Below, piece after piece: positions 22,658 to 33,196 of a DNA stretch of 64,000 nt. Below the pieces are notes generated by a model. That model saw only the letters and a program-made list of their open reading frames with translations. It was not told the origin of the DNA and searched no databases. The stretch's first letter is position 1. Every line of letters begins with the position of its first letter. The DNA comes from Ipomoea triloba. Its lineage: Eukaryota; Streptophyta; Magnoliopsida; Solanales; Convolvulaceae. The stretch is from positions 11,175,860 to 11,239,859 of the forward strand of contig NC_044925.1 in the NCBI RefSeq assembly GCF_003576645.1, read 5' to 3'. Both the position numbers and the translations under genes were made by a program.

Positions 22658-24748
22658 TTAAGTATTTTTAGGTACCCAGATTTGTTTGGGTCCTTCCTTG
22701 TTAGTGATTTTAGGCATCCAAACCCACCTAGATCTCATTAATCCAAGATTAGGTGATTTGTAACCATTGACAGTATTATAATTATAAGGAATTTGGACAT
22801 TCTTTTTGTGGGCTGGCATTTGTCCAACATTCATTTGTTTAATAAAATGAAATGCGTTGAACCTCGTTTTTGTCCATGGTTTGATTTCATCATGCCAGTC
22901 CTCTTCAGTAGGATAATCCCTACCAAACCTCATCATCGGAAATTGTTTCCTATGAGGTCTTTGCGCAGTTGACTCATTGGTAAATCTCTTACGAGAACCA
23001 AACTCATGCTTTTTAAAATTCTGCATTGGCGAAAAATTATTGCTTTGAAGCTTCGGCCTTGCAGTGTTTATTCTAGCATTAGTTTGATAACCAATTCCTT
23101 GTCTCATAGTGCTATCTTGACTTTTGACAAATTTTACTACTTGGGCTTTATTAGTTAAAGAAGTAGTAGAATTAGTCAATTTTTCAGAAATTTTAGAACA
23201 TGTAGGATCATAGCCCAGTCCGGCTTTATCTCCTGAGGGTTTTTGCATATTTACCATTTTATCCATTATTTTGGATGAATGTGTAAATGATGCTATTGTC
23301 TCCCTAAGATTATGTTCTCTAATTTCTCTAGCTTTACACTCTTCTTGAAGGCGAATATTTTCAGCTTTCAAGTTTCTCATCTCAAGTAAAGCATTTTGCA
23401 ATTTCTCATTTATTTTATCTTTTTCAAGAATTAGAGAATCATTGCGCTCTTTGAGTTGAGAATGAGTGTCCATAACAGTTTGACAATCTTTCATTAATTG
23501 AAATATAGATTCTCTAGAAAAAGATGAATTTACATAATCAAAAGATTTAGATGTTACCTCGTCTTCTTCTACTTCATGCGCCATTAGGCATTTTTCTTGG
23601 AAATCTGATTCACTGGTTATGCTTAGAAGACACAGCAGTGCAGTATCCTCCGTTGAGCTATCACTTTCATCACTTGAAGATTCCTCAGACCCACTTGTCT
23701 CAAGAGGGTCACTTATTAAAGCTTTCCTTTTATCCTTCTTGAATCTTCTATCCTTTGATTCAGATATTTCCTGTGGAGAGTTAGAAGTATTTTTATTTTG
23801 ATTTTTACTTACCTTGGGGTATGGACATTCTGCCATGAAATGTCCTGGTTTTCTACAGTTGTAACACAAGTTTGTGTTATCATCAGAAAATTCCCTTCTT
23901 GGTCTTTTGGATGAACTTCCTTGATTTCTTTGAGATGAATTGTTGAAGTTGTTTTTCCACATGAATTTTTTGAATTTCCTAACAAGTAAAGCAAATTGTT
24001 CGTCAGATAAAAAATCATTATTTCCTACTAACCTTGAGTTTGATGGTTGTTCGGCTACTAAGGCTGTGATTCTTTCTTCACGTTCCTCCTCAAGTTTTGA
24101 TTTCATCTCGAACTCGTACGCTTTGAGATCACTAAAGAGTTTGTCAGTTGAAACAGTTTTTAGATCCCTATGATCTCGCATGGCTGTCACTTTCATATCC
24201 CAGCTTGACGGTAGTCCGCGGAGTATTTTGAGAGAGATTTCTTTCTGATTAATGGTCTTTCCAAGATCACTAATTTCTCCCAAAACTTTGACCAGTCTAG
24301 CCTCCATGTCCGCAATGTTTTCACTTGGCAGCATCTTGAAGTCTTCAAACTTTTTCATTGCAATTGTGAGTTTGTTGTCTTTTTCCTGTTCGTCTCCTTC
24401 GCCGATTTGGATTAAGACATCCCACACGTCTTTAGCTGTTTTGCACTTACGGATTTTTGGGAAGATTGTATCATCCACAGCTTTGAACAGTATATCCTTA
24501 GCTATATTGTCCAGGTTACTTCGCAATCTATCGTCAGAAGTCCATTCCATCTTTGGCTTTGAAACATACTGCGGTCCATCTGGGCTTAGGATTGATGAAG
24601 GATTGACCTTCATGATTTCAATAGGACCATCTGAGATAACATCCCACATTTCATCGTGAAGAGCGGATAAATGTACCTGCATGCGTATTTTCCAATCATC
24701 AAATTTGTCAAGAGAGAATAATAAGTTCTGAGCTAAATCTTTCTTCAT
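22658..24748 (-). CDS. gag: SIRE-type gag (nucleocapsid) protein
   Basis: An open frame of 696 codons starting at ATG 24748, about 50 bp after the primer-binding site. It begins [20 protein letters not shown] and contains the Copia gag core ([20 protein letters not shown], then [11 protein letters not shown]). It has a CCHC zinc knuckle, [20 protein letters not shown] long coiled-coil-prone C-terminal half follows ([20 protein letters not shown]), as is usual for the enlarged SIRE gag. The product would assemble virus-like particles and bind element RNA. It ends in TAA at 22660-22658. The stretch 24749-24799 is a short leader. Confidence 0.92.
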   Translation of the reverse strand: MKKDLAQNLLFSLDKFDDWKIRMQVHLSALHDEMWDVISDGPIEIMKVNPSSILSPDGPQYVSKPKMEWTSDDRLRSNLDNIAKDILFKAVDDTIFPKIRKCKTAKDVWDVLIQIGEGDEQEKDNKLTIAMKKFEDFKMLPSENIADMEARLVKVLGEISDLGKTINQKEISLKILRGLPSSWDMKVTAMRDHRDLKTVSTDKLFSDLKAYEFEMKSKLEEEREERITALVAEQPSNSRLVGNNDFLSDEQFALLVRKFKKFMWKNNFNNSSQRNQGSSSKRPRREFSDDNTNLCYNCRKPGHFMAECPYPKVSKNQNKNTSNSPQEISESKDRRFKKDKRKALISDPLETSGSEESSSDESDSSTEDTALLCLLSITSESDFQEKCLMAHEVEEDEVTSKSFDYVNSSFSRESIFQLMKDCQTVMDTHSQLKERNDSLILEKDKINEKLQNALLEMRNLKAENIRLQEECKAREIREHNLRETIASFTHSSKIMDKMVNMQKPSGDKAGLGYDPTCSKISEKLTNSTTSLTNKAQVVKFVKSQDSTMRQGIGYQTNARINTARPKLQSNNFSPMQNFKKHEFGSRKRFTNESTAQRPHRKQFPMMRFGRDYPTEEDWHDEIKPWTKTRFNAFHFIKQMNVGQMPAHKKNVQIPYNYNTVNGYKSPNLGLMRSRWVWMPKITNKEGPKQIWVPKNT

Positions 24749-24799
24749 TTTGAAGATTAGATCTGTCTAGCAGTCAAGATTTGACTCAAATAGACAACT

Positions 24800-24811
24800 G
24801 CTCTGATACCA
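24800..24811 (-). other. Primer-binding site of the SIRE element
   Basis: The minus strand reads TGGTATCAGAGC, the complement of the 3' end of plant initiator tRNA-Met. It is two bases from the 5' LTR. Confidence 0.92.
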
Positions 24812-24813
24812 CT

Positions 24814-26766
24814 TGTTGGTCCCGAATGGGTGGTGAAAAGTCTAGAGGGGGGGTGAATAGACTTTTCAAGCAAATTAAAAATTAATAACACTTTAACTAA
24901 AAATAATTCCAAGTGAATAAATTGAACTTGAAATGCACAGCGGAATAAAGTACGTAAAATGCTATAATTAAAACGCAGTGAAGGAGAGGAGATATATCAC
25001 ATGCAATACGATAGAAATACTTGGAATAGCTCAAATGTGATATATAATAAATTTGACTTGCATGCGGACGTAAGAGATAACAAATAATAGCAAACCCAGA
25101 TAAGAATGAATAGTGATGAATAGTGACGAAATAGTAACTGGGTTTAGAAAATATTATGCTGCAAATTAGAGTGTGTGTGTGAGCATGAATATTATGTGTG
25201 CAGAGCAAAAATATATATGGGCAGTAAATAAATGAGAGAGAGATTTTTAAGTGGTTCGGCCAAACCCAGCCTACGTCCACTATACTCCTTTCACTATCTT
25301 CAATCACCCAGATACAATAGTGAACACCAAGTGCCAACCCAGCACTTCTATCTACACCTAGTAGATATTGAGTATTTCGCACAAAGCTATACTCCTACAC
25401 CAACGAGTGTCTCGCACAAAGCTACACTCCCCAGGGTTTTCACAAGCTTCTCTTGTTACTCAGCCCTCTGTCTACACTCAGTAGAAATTTTGATACAAGG
25501 TAGTAAAAGAAAATATTTTTCTCCAACTCTCAGGAACTAAAAATATGGATTTTTGGTTTTTCGGATTTTTCTTGCTTTGCTATTCTCAGATGTATCACAC
25601 TGCTTTTCTTGCCTTTCACTTGTATATCTCTATTTTTCTTCTTGCTCAAGTGTCTCGTATTTATAGCTGATGAAAGAATTAATCCGTTGGAAAAGATTAA
25701 TTCTTTATTGTTGATGTGCTTATTGCAGTCTCCGTATTTCTTCCGCTTCCTGATATTCCTCCTGATCCTCCTTTCCCTCCTGAAATTGCTCCTTCTTCTT
25801 TTCCTTATATTCCTCCTGAAATTGCTCCTCTTTTCTTCTGGCCTTAATTCCGTTGGAGAGTTGAGTTGATATAGAGTTGATATATTCCACAATGTAGTCA
25901 GATTACTTTGAGTTGAGTTGATATATTTATTCCACAATTCATATTATTTTGTAGTGTAGTGTTTGTAGACATATTCCATTTTGTAGTGTAGTGTTCAATC
26001 TCCAGATATTCTTCATCTGTTTGGAATGTAGTAAATAGACCTATTCTCCTTATTTTCGTATCTCCGTACCTCCACCACAGCTCAAAACCATTTTGAGCAA
26101 ATCAGTCAAATATATCCGTTGAAGTGAACAAATCAGATTTATACACCTTTGTCTTTTTGTGTTTGTATGACTTCCTTGTAATATTCTTCTTTTGTCCTTA
26201 GTGTTTGTATTACTTCCTTGTAATATTCCTTCATTTGTCCTTAGTGTTTGTATTACTTCCTTGTAATATTCCTTCATGAATTTTCGCATCTTCCATGTGC
26301 ATTTTCGCAGTCTTCAATGTGCATTTTCATCTGAATTAATTTTTCTCAAAATAAACTCTCCTGGGATTCGAACACAGCACCACTTAGATCATTTTCCAAG
26401 TTCAACTCCAATGCTCTGCTCAATCCTTTGTTTACTATGCCTGTAAATAATATATGAGTAGTAATATTCTGAGAAGTTCTGATTTCCTAAAATTTCGTGG
26501 CTTAGGGGATTCGAACCAGAGACCCTTCATCATGTATACAAGTCTTCTACCATCTCTGCTGCTTCAACCATTTGCTACTTCTAGTGCTCCAATTAAATTT
26601 AAGCTCCGTCCGATTCGAACATAGTTCCTTCATTCTCCAAGAATTCTTCTAAGTGGACTTCTTAACTCTTTTAGATACATACCTCTACGAAATTTTTGGC
26701 TTTCTAATTTTTCAAACTAAAATACATTTTTGGCTCATCAAAATCTAAATACAAATATTCCTAACA
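24814..26766 (-). repeat. 5' LTR of the SIRE element
   Basis: 1,953 bp, the same length as 15171-17123. The only differences I noticed are one base in the GATTCGAACACAG(T/C)ACC stretch and one in TTCCTT(T/C)ATTC. It carries the same TATA box and B-box-like sites. Confidence 0.94.
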
Positions 26767-26921
26767 TAATTTCAAATGCAAAACTATTGCATAGTTCATA
26801 CATCTAAGAAATTATACATTTATATGCATTCAAATAGGCATAATAGATTTTCAAGAAAAATATATTGCATATCATATCCAAGAAAATATATATCATGCAA
26901 TATATACAACTAGGCAGAGAT

Positions 26922-26939
26922 TTCAGGGCTCGGATACCA
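26922..26939 (-). other. Primer-binding site of the outer Copia element
   Basis: The minus strand reads TGGTATCCGAGCCCTGAA, two bases from the 5' LTR. It differs from the initiator-tRNA-Met complement at one early position. The remaining leader (26772-26921) is A/T-rich without a gene. Confidence 0.75.
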
Positions 26940-26941
26940 AA

Positions 26942-27246
26942 TGTAAGCATAAAACAATATAGACTAACCTCCAGCCATAGTGCCCTTAAGATTGCCTTTG
27001 TTTGAAGCTTGTTGATAGTGTTGGTAGTGGATAGATTCCTACAGAGTGTCTCCCACTTGTTCTCAGGTACATTAGTATAGATGGTGTAGGTAGTAACCTG
27101 AGCAGTGGGGGACCTATAGCTTATATACCTATAGAACCATCAATATAGGTCATGTAACGGTTTCCGTTACATAGCACCACATAACGGCTATTGAAAGCCA
27201 TCATAACTTGCACCATTTACTTTTTCCTAATGGGAAAAATGTTACA
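26942..27246 (-). repeat. 5' LTR of the outer Copia element
   Basis: 305 bp, TG...CA, partner of 5624-5927, followed by TSD TCTAA at 27247-27251. Confidence 0.92.
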
Positions 27247-27289
27247 TCTAATGCCAATATGCTTTTTATTTCTTATTTTCTTGACACAG

Positions 27290-27363
27290 GATCAAGTTTA
27301 CAAGACTTTGATTCTGATGAAAAGTTTTCTTTTGCACATTGTGGAAACACAGTCATGGCCATG
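27290..27363 (+). pseudogene. SWI3C-like: SWI3C-like exon, continuation after the transposon nest
   Basis: After a TTGACACAG acceptor the frame reads SSLQDFDSDEKFSFAHCGNT and then VMAM, ending at an ATG/GTAACT donor. This matches the SWI3C segment directly after the SANT region. The previous exon ends one base into a codon, and joining it to this exon restores the frame. The two pieces were therefore neighbours before the Copia insertion. The next family segment (LVAFLASAVGPRVAA) is not found. Confidence 0.75.
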
Positions 27364-28147
27364 GTAACTACTATTTCAAGTGTAACCAATTCCTCATGTA
27401 TAAGAGTTCCTTTGATTTTATTTTGTAGCAATTGCATTTTTGCTATTTGTGCTAATCATGAATTCTTGACAATTGATTTTATTTATTTATTTATTTTAAT
27501 TGAAGAATCATCAACTTTTGAAATATGAATTGGTTTGAAATTTACAAGTTCTTTTCAATTAAGTTGTAAGATTGATCCTTACTTTTAGTTGGTGATGTCT
27601 ACTAACTTTTAATTTGTATGCTTCTTACATTCAACATTTTTAGTGGCTATTAACAATGTACTTATCACAAAATATAATAAAAAATAAGTAATCGGCAACG
27701 AAAAATGCTCACGCTTTCTAATGTTTATTCTAGATGATTATGACTTGTTTATCAATTTTTGTCTTTTCCATGTAATAGGTGAGGTCTACAACTCTAGATG
27801 CCTAGCTGCCTGATCATATTGCATTCATGCAATGTATCCCTCAACTTTCTCTTTCTCTCTCTTTTCTCTTGTTGTGTGCTTTGTTTCCCACTTGCATGTG
27901 CTCTCAAATATAAGAAATATGGGTGTTAAAGTTGCTTACATTTCTCTTACAGAATAGGAAGCATTTTGTTGAGTGTGCTTGTTATAGATGATACATTTTT
28001 AATCCCTGTGTTTGGGGAGTTTGTATACTTTGTTTATACATTTTAAATCCCTGTGTTTCTCATGAAAATGATTTTTTAAATTAATTACATGTTTGCATTA
28101 ATAAGCCTCTGCCTTCCTAAAATTGATAACTGGTGTTCCTGCTGCAG
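27364..28147. other. Intron-like sequence without a recognised gene
   Basis: A/T-rich. A stretch at 27495-27527 (AATTGAAGAATCATCAACTT and on) closely repeats 5092-5121 from the intron before the first SWI3C-like exon. No further SWI3C exon is visible. Confidence 0.5.
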
Positions 28148-28175
28148 TATCTAGAAGTTTTTCTCGCAAGAGTTG
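28148..28175 (+). pseudogene. Unidentified exon-like fragment, left half
   Basis: Follows a GCTGCAG acceptor and is cut by the Gypsy insertion. It resumes at 38080-38163, ending at a TTTCAG/GTCTAA donor. One frame reads YLEVFLARVDSLRQNVFISR across the junction (TSD counted once). All three frames contain stops, and I do not recognise the family. Confidence 0.3.
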
Positions 28176-28602
28176 TGACGGTAATAATGCGTTACCGGAT
28201 ATTATTTGAGTATTATTGAGTATTTGAATACAATATTTGAGTGCAGTGCTTAGTGTACAAATGAGTTCAGTATGTGTTTTGTCTAAGTTCAAGTGTCGTG
28301 TCTCTACTTTGCATTGTGAGTCTTTTTATTTCCTTCAGCTCAGTAATGGAGCATTAATGCTGAGGAGCTACGTTGGGTATCAATGCTGAGGAGGAGCTGA
28401 ACGTTGAGCATTAATGCTGATGAGTCGAACGTTGGGCATCAATGCTGAGGAGCTGAACGTTGGGCATCAATGCTGAGGAGTTGAACCTTTGAGCATTGAT
28501 GCTGAGGAGTGAGATGTCTTGGGTAGTTTGAACGATAACTGTCTTGACAATGTTTTTGGGTCCTACCAATGGTTCCGGGTCGGGTACCCAATTACCCTGT
28601 CA
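28176..28602 (-). repeat. 3' LTR of the Gypsy element
   Basis: 427 bp, starts TGACGGTAATAATGCG, ends ATTACCCTGTCA. It contains five copies of a GAGCATTAATGCTGAGGAG-like unit (28350-28510). The other LTR is 26 bp shorter because of a copy-number difference in this repeat. Confidence 0.9.
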
Positions 28603-28778
28603 CCAGCCCCCCACTCCCTAGTTAGCTAGAATGGCTGGCTGAGGTAGCTAGGGAGTAATAGCTTGGCACTTGTGCTGAAAACTTGGTATGGGATTCTAGA
28701 AGGAAATATTATTGGATTTGTGGAATATTTCCTAATTTCTTTGTGATTTTCTTTCCTTGTATGGGTCACCTTCTTGTG

Positions 28779-28786
28779 TATATAAG
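28779..28786 (+). promoter_or_regulatory. TATA box of antisense gene A
   Basis: TATATAAG, 53 bases before the ATG at 28839, on the strand opposite to the Gypsy element. Confidence 0.5.
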
Positions 28787-28838
28787 AACTCTCCCAGACT
28801 TTGTGTCTTCCATCCTTCCTCACTACGTCATTGTTGCC

Positions 28839-29075
28839 ATGAGTCCAAAGAGAGCAAGCACAGGGATGAAGAGGCGCCGGTCGTCACGCCTGATGGAGCT
28901 GGCCAGACGCGAGATGCTAAAGCAGAGGAAGGTAGGCGGGCACGAAGTCGGGGATACCGTTGAGGACCCACTGACCATTCCGTCAGATGGGGAAGAGGAG
29001 AAAAATGTGGCGAGGCAGCCGAAACAAGCTCCTGTGGAAGAGGGTATGGCCATCGTTCTTGTGCCTGAGGATTAG
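28839..29075 (+). CDS. Small basic antisense protein A in the Gypsy element
   Basis: Encodes 78 residues, starting MSPKRASTGMKRRRSSRLME and ending in an acidic tail. The start was chosen because a TATA box lies 53 bases upstream and the longer ORF from 28683 would start before the TATA box. The N-terminal RRR patch could be a nuclear signal. I do not recognise the family. Either it is a small gene or it is the first part of antisense gene B. Confidence 0.4.
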   Translation: MSPKRASTGMKRRRSSRLMELARREMLKQRKVGGHEVGDTVEDPLTIPSDGEEEKNVARQPKQAPVEEGMAIVLVPED

Positions 29076-29426
29076 CTCCCTTTGGCAGTGGAGTATCCCA
29101 AGCCCCCGAAGACCTAGATTTTGAGTAGTGATTGAAGAGCTAGATATTGAGTGGTAGTTTGAAGTGTAATGGCTTTGAATTGAATGAAATAAAACGTTTA
29201 CTTCGAATATTTTGTACTAAGTTTTACTTCGAATATTTTGTACTGGGTTTTTTTTTTTTTTTTTTTGAATTTAGCTCCCATAATTACCCGAAGTAATTAA
29301 GGATATGAACTAGCCGGATTCACATAGGGAATCCTTGGAATCTTGAAAATATATGGTGGGATTTGTTTAGGAAATCCCGTTGATTTTAGGAATATTGGAT
29401 TTCCTTATACAAAACCCTAGGGTATG

Positions 29427-29434
29427 TATAAAAA
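29427..29434 (+). promoter_or_regulatory. TATA box of antisense gene B
   Basis: TATAAAAA preceded by AAAACCCTAGGGTATG, typical plant core-promoter context. A GT donor (CTG/GTAAGT) follows near 29493. Confidence 0.45.
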
Positions 29435-29526
29435 TCTCTCCTCCTTCTTCCTTTGTAATCGTCCATCTTACAATCCTACTTTCAACTTCTCTGGTAAGTC
29501 CACAATTTTTTTTTTACGTTGCGTCC

Positions 29527-29635
29527 TCAGCACGAGGCCAGGCCTCCGTGTCGAGGCGTGACCTCGGTGGCCGAGGTCACGTCCAGGACCTCGTTGGCCG
29601 AGGTCACGCAGCGCCGAGGTCACGGTTTTTTTTTT
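29527..29635. repeat. CCTCGG/CCGAGG palindrome cluster, left of antisense gene B
   Basis: GACCTCGGTGGCCGAGGTC, CCTCGTTGGCCGAGGTCACG and GCCGAGGTCACGG are packed into about 100 bases and can form several hairpins. The same motif cluster appears at 32934-33020 on the other side of gene B. Long T-rich runs adjoin both clusters. Confidence 0.75.
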
Positions 29636-29856
29636 GTTTTTTGTTTTGTTTTGTTTTGTTTTTTGTTTTGTTTTTTTGTTTTTTTTTTACTGTTGCTCAA
29701 GGCTCTTTTTATATACTGTTCCTCAGGGCTCTTGTTTTTCTTTTGTTGTACTTGGCAGGTTGGTGATCGTGCTTACTAACCAGGTTAGTCGTTTTATTAT
29801 AGACTTAAATTTCATACATTGGGTTTTCTGATGATGAATCTTCCTCCTACGATAGT

Positions 29857-30618
29857 ATGGAAGCATCGACCCATGATGATGACACTGAGGACACTTCCTC
29901 TCTGTCTTCCTCTCCTTCCGAGCATGTCACCGTAGATCACAAACCCCCCTCTCCTAATTTGACTGTTGGTCTTAAAAGGAAGAGGCATAAGGCCTCGTAC
30001 TCTCCCTTAGATAGCTCACTTATTGATACTATCCGACCTCGTCTAAATACTGACGAAATAGAAGATATCCAAGGTCTAGTGTGGGAGAATGTTAGCATTA
30101 TCGTACCTGGGCATGATGTTAGCATCATGGAACCCCCCGAACCATCATTTTTTGGTGTTCACCTCTTGTCCGTGCAGTTAGGGCTTAGGTTTCCCCTCCA
30201 CCGTTTCCTGGTTGAATTTTTGAATTTCTACGAAATAGCCTCAGGTCAGCTTGCTCCAAATGGTCATCAAGTGATTGCAGGATTTCTTTCCGTGTGTCAC
30301 CAAAAACGAGAGGAATCCACCTTAGGTCTCTTCCAGTCGTTGTTTAGAATCTGTAGGTCATCTGGAAAGGGTAAGGGGTCGTTTAGTTCATTTTTCTGTT
30401 TTTCCATTTCCAAATTTCCATTTCTCCAGTTTTCCATTTTTCCATTTTTCCTTCTCCATTTCTCCAGTTTTCCATTTCTCCAGTTTTCCAATTTTCCTTC
30501 TCCATTTCTCCAATTTCTTCATTTTTTAGTTTTAGTACATGTTTTATTACAAAAGAAAATACCAAAAACTTCATTAAATACAATCATCCCATATAACAAC
30601 AACAACAACAACAACAAC

Positions 30619-30652
<34 letters not shown>

Positions 30653-32494
30653 TCATTTTACAAATTTAATTTTTAAATAAAAAATCCAATTACACTAATA
30701 CTAATTAAATGTACAAAATGTAACAAAAGTGGATAAAAACATATTACTCCTTACTAAATAAATTAAAAGTATTTCAATCATTTTAGTACATCATTGAATA
30801 CATAATAATAAAAATTAAAATAATAATAATAATAATAACAATAGAAATTAAAGTAAAAAAACGGTAAACATAAACATAAAATAATAATAATAATATTCAC
30901 AGGAGGGGAAAGAACAAAAGAAAAGGGGAGGGAAAACAGGCTAGCATATTCACAGGAGGGGAAAGAACAAAAGAAAAGGGGAGGGAAAACAAGCGGGCAT
31001 ACACGCGCACTCCCCAAAATAATTGCGCTCAGTAGGGTTCGAAGTGCAAACCTCACGGCAAGCATACACGTGCATTTCCATTCTTCCATTTTGGAGAGAG
31101 TGGGTTTCTATCTCTCCAATTTTCTATAAGAATTGGAAGAACGGAGTGGAGAATGAATTTGGAAAAATGAATTTAGTAAATAACTTCTCCAATTTTTTTT
31201 TTCACTTCTCCAATTCTCCATTTTTTAAAGAAAATTCTCCATTTTTCCAAGTTGCTAAACGACCCCTAAGGGTTTCGTGTGTATCTCTGCTAGGCCCCGT
31301 GTGCATCTTTTTGATGATCGCCCCTCCTTCAAAAAGTCTTGGAAATCGAAGTTTTTCTTTATCTCCCTAGGTACTCCCTCTCCTTTTGTTGTCAAATGGG
31401 GAACCCAAGTTAGGCACCATCCACCTGTAGACAAGAGTCGAGATATGCGTAGGAGGGTAGAGAAACTCCGAGAGGGTGGTCCGTTTAAGGTTGTGGCATA
31501 TACTTCTGTGTGGTGGCTTCGAGATTTGGGTTTCAAGAGGATTCGGCCAGTTGCCCTTGACGCACCCGGTACCCCTCTACTGTCCACGGTGTTTAGTTGT
31601 TTCTTGTAATTGTGTTTACTTTTTTCTTGTAATTGTTCGTCATAACCTGATATTTTTGTAGGTGCTATGTCGTCGAAAGGTGCTATATCGTCGAAAGCTG
31701 CCCGGTACTTGTCGCAAACTGGACGGAATCCATCCAAGAGAAGCAAAACTGACAAGAAAGGGAAGAAGAGTCAAGCATCAACAGCTGATGGAGGAGCCTG
31801 TAACTTCACGCCTCAGCCAACAAGATCTTCAACCCAGCCCTCGGCTCATACTTTGGATGTGGATCCCTTGCCCGAGGGATCTTCTGCCCAGCCCCCCGAG
31901 CGAGGGGAAGCCTCGTTAGTGCCACCTCCACGCATTCGAATTAACTTGATCCGGCTTGGTATGGATGTGCTTCCTGGGGAGTCTATCATAGAAGGTAGTA
32001 TTAGCGCCCCCGAGTTTGTTCGCCGCCTCGTCCCTCCAGCGGATGTGGAAATTCTTGAAGGGCAGAGTTTGATTGTGTTACGGGAGCGATATTGCAAACA
32101 AGTGATGGAGCCTGTATTGGCGGGGCAAATTCTTCATTCTCAGTACGAAGCTATGTTCCGCAAGGCTATTGAGGAGATGAACAAACTCAAAGGGGAAATA
32201 CTGTTGCAGGACACCGAGCTTAAGAAACTAAGGGCTGACAATGTGAAGCTAAAAACTGACCATGCAACGTTAGCACAGGAGCTAAAGGAGGAACGAAAGG
32301 AGCACAGGGCTGCTGTTACCAAGCTGGAGGAGTCTCTTAAAGAAGCACGAGAGACTTACAAGCAATCAGCTGAGTTCAAGAATGACGTCCGAGAGTTTAT
32401 GAGCACCCCTGAAGCTGCAGAGGAGTTCTTTGAGTCCGAGACTAGACGGGTTGCACTCGAAGTTTCCTTAAGCAGAGTCTCAATTAGCATTTGA
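29857..32494 (+). pseudogene. Antisense gene B: putative gypsy-type transposon protein (PF04195-like), split by a MITE
   Basis: The plus-strand frame begins with an acidic, serine-rich stretch. It continues with LGLRFPLHRFLVEFLNFYEI and ASGQLAPNGHQVIAGF, which resemble the plant 'putative gypsy type transposon' domain (PF04195). A MITE interrupts it at 30375. Past the MITE the frame resumes with VHLFDDRPSFKKSWKSKFFF and AYTSVWWLRDLGFKR. After a probable intron (about 31605-31664) it carries a long coiled coil (residues encoded at 32160-32380). Removing the MITE and one TSD copy keeps the frame open. A one-base shift near 32475 separates the tail at 32502-32750. Such antisense ORFs are known in Tat-type elements (for example Grande); their role is unknown. 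Confidence 0.7.
30375..31266. mobile_element. PIF/Harbinger-like MITE inside antisense gene B
   Basis: 892 bp with inverted ends GGGGTCGTTTAG...CTAAACGACCCC and TSD TAA (30372-30374 and 31267-31269). The interior is TTTCTCCA/TGGAGAAA-rich with an (AAT/ATT)n run at 30600-30652 and 30820-30890, plus a duplicated GAGGGGAAAGAACAAAAG block at 30903-30990. No transposase, so it is non-autonomous. Confidence 0.85.
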
Positions 32495-32501
32495 TCTTGG
32501 A

Positions 32502-32750
32502 ATGTTCACCATTCAGCAACAGATTTACCCGGTGCTTAAGGAAAAAAATCTTGATTTCGATCCGCCGGCTATGGGCTTGCCCGGGATTTTAAAGGACCCC
32601 GATCCTGAGTCTGAGCACCACATAGTTATTAATGAAGATGAGGTTACTGCTGATGTTGCTGATTCGGGAATGTCTGATCGTCCTGCAAACACCAACACTG
32701 GTGCCCAGGATGTCACTGAGGATCCCACCACTGCTACGGAGGATGCCTAG
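32502..32750 (+). pseudogene. Frameshifted tail of antisense gene B
   Basis: Continues the protein after an indel near 32475: FTIQQQIYPVLKEKNLDFDP, then an acidic tail ending in EDA. It was probably one reading frame with 29857-32494. Confidence 0.55.
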
Positions 32751-32933
32751 CCTGTCTTTTAGTTTTCATTGTTATTCGTACTCGTATTGTTTTTTTTTTT
32801 TTGAATACTAGTTTAGTATTATTCGTGTTTTGAACACTTGCATTGTTCTTTGAATATTAGATTTGCATTGTTTTGGAATACTAGTTTCGAATTATTTTCA
32901 TGCCCAACTTCTTCTTTTTTTTTTTCTTTTTTG

Positions 32934-33020
32934 ACCTCGGCGTTGGCTAAGAGGTTTCACCTCGGCATTGTGCCGAGGTGGGACCTCGGGACCTCGGCTT
33001 TGTGCCGAGGTGGGACCTCG
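32934..33020. repeat. CCTCGG/CCGAGG palindrome cluster, right of antisense gene B
   Basis: GACCTCGGCGTTGG, ACCTCGGCATTGTGCCGAGG and GACCTCGGCTTTGTGCCGAG hairpins in under 90 bases, mirroring 29527-29635. The stretch 32751-33196 otherwise holds T-rich runs and no gene. Confidence 0.75.
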
Positions 33021-33196
33021 ATTCTTTTTTTTTTTTTTTTTGCAACTCTTATATGACAAGAAACAGAATTTTTATTCAAATGGGTTGGACAGACCAACAC
33101 TGTGGACGGACCAAGACTAAGCAACCTGGACAGACCAGGATTGGACTTTCTACTGATAAAATTTTGTTAAATGTTCTGAATTCCATATTCTATCAA

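Larger units (their letters stand above)
15171..26766 (-). mobile_element. Young SIRE/Maximus-type Copia retrotransposon carrying an RWP-RK gene
   Basis: An 11,596-bp element with TSD TAATT and two 1,953-bp LTRs. I found only two base differences between the LTRs by eye, so the insertion is recent. On the minus strand the order is 5' LTR, primer-binding site TGGTATCAGAGC (24811-24800), gag (24748-22658), pol (22655-19455), a spacer containing an antisense RWP-RK gene, a polypurine tract (17124-17140) and the 3' LTR. Long LTRs, a large gag and the [15 protein letters not shown] protease start are typical of the SIRE lineage. It inserted into the leader of the outer Copia element. A 292-base assembly gap lies between pol and the RWP-RK gene. 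Confidence 0.93.
5624..27246 (-). mobile_element. Outer Ty1/Copia retrotransposon, nested and degenerate
   Basis: Flanked by TSD TCTAA. The left (3') LTR is 5624-5927 and the right (5') LTR is 26942-27246; both are TG...CA and about 304-305 bp. On the minus strand a primer-binding site resembling the initiator-tRNA-Met complement (TGGTATCCGAGCC, one mismatch to the usual TGGTATCAGAGCC) lies next to the 5' LTR. A purine-rich tract (minus strand of 5928-5942) adjoins the 3' LTR. The element was hit by a solo LTR (6414-9449) and by a SIRE element (15171-26766). Without these it would be about 7 kb. The two LTRs differ at roughly eight positions, so this insertion is older than the SIRE element inside it. 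Confidence 0.9.
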
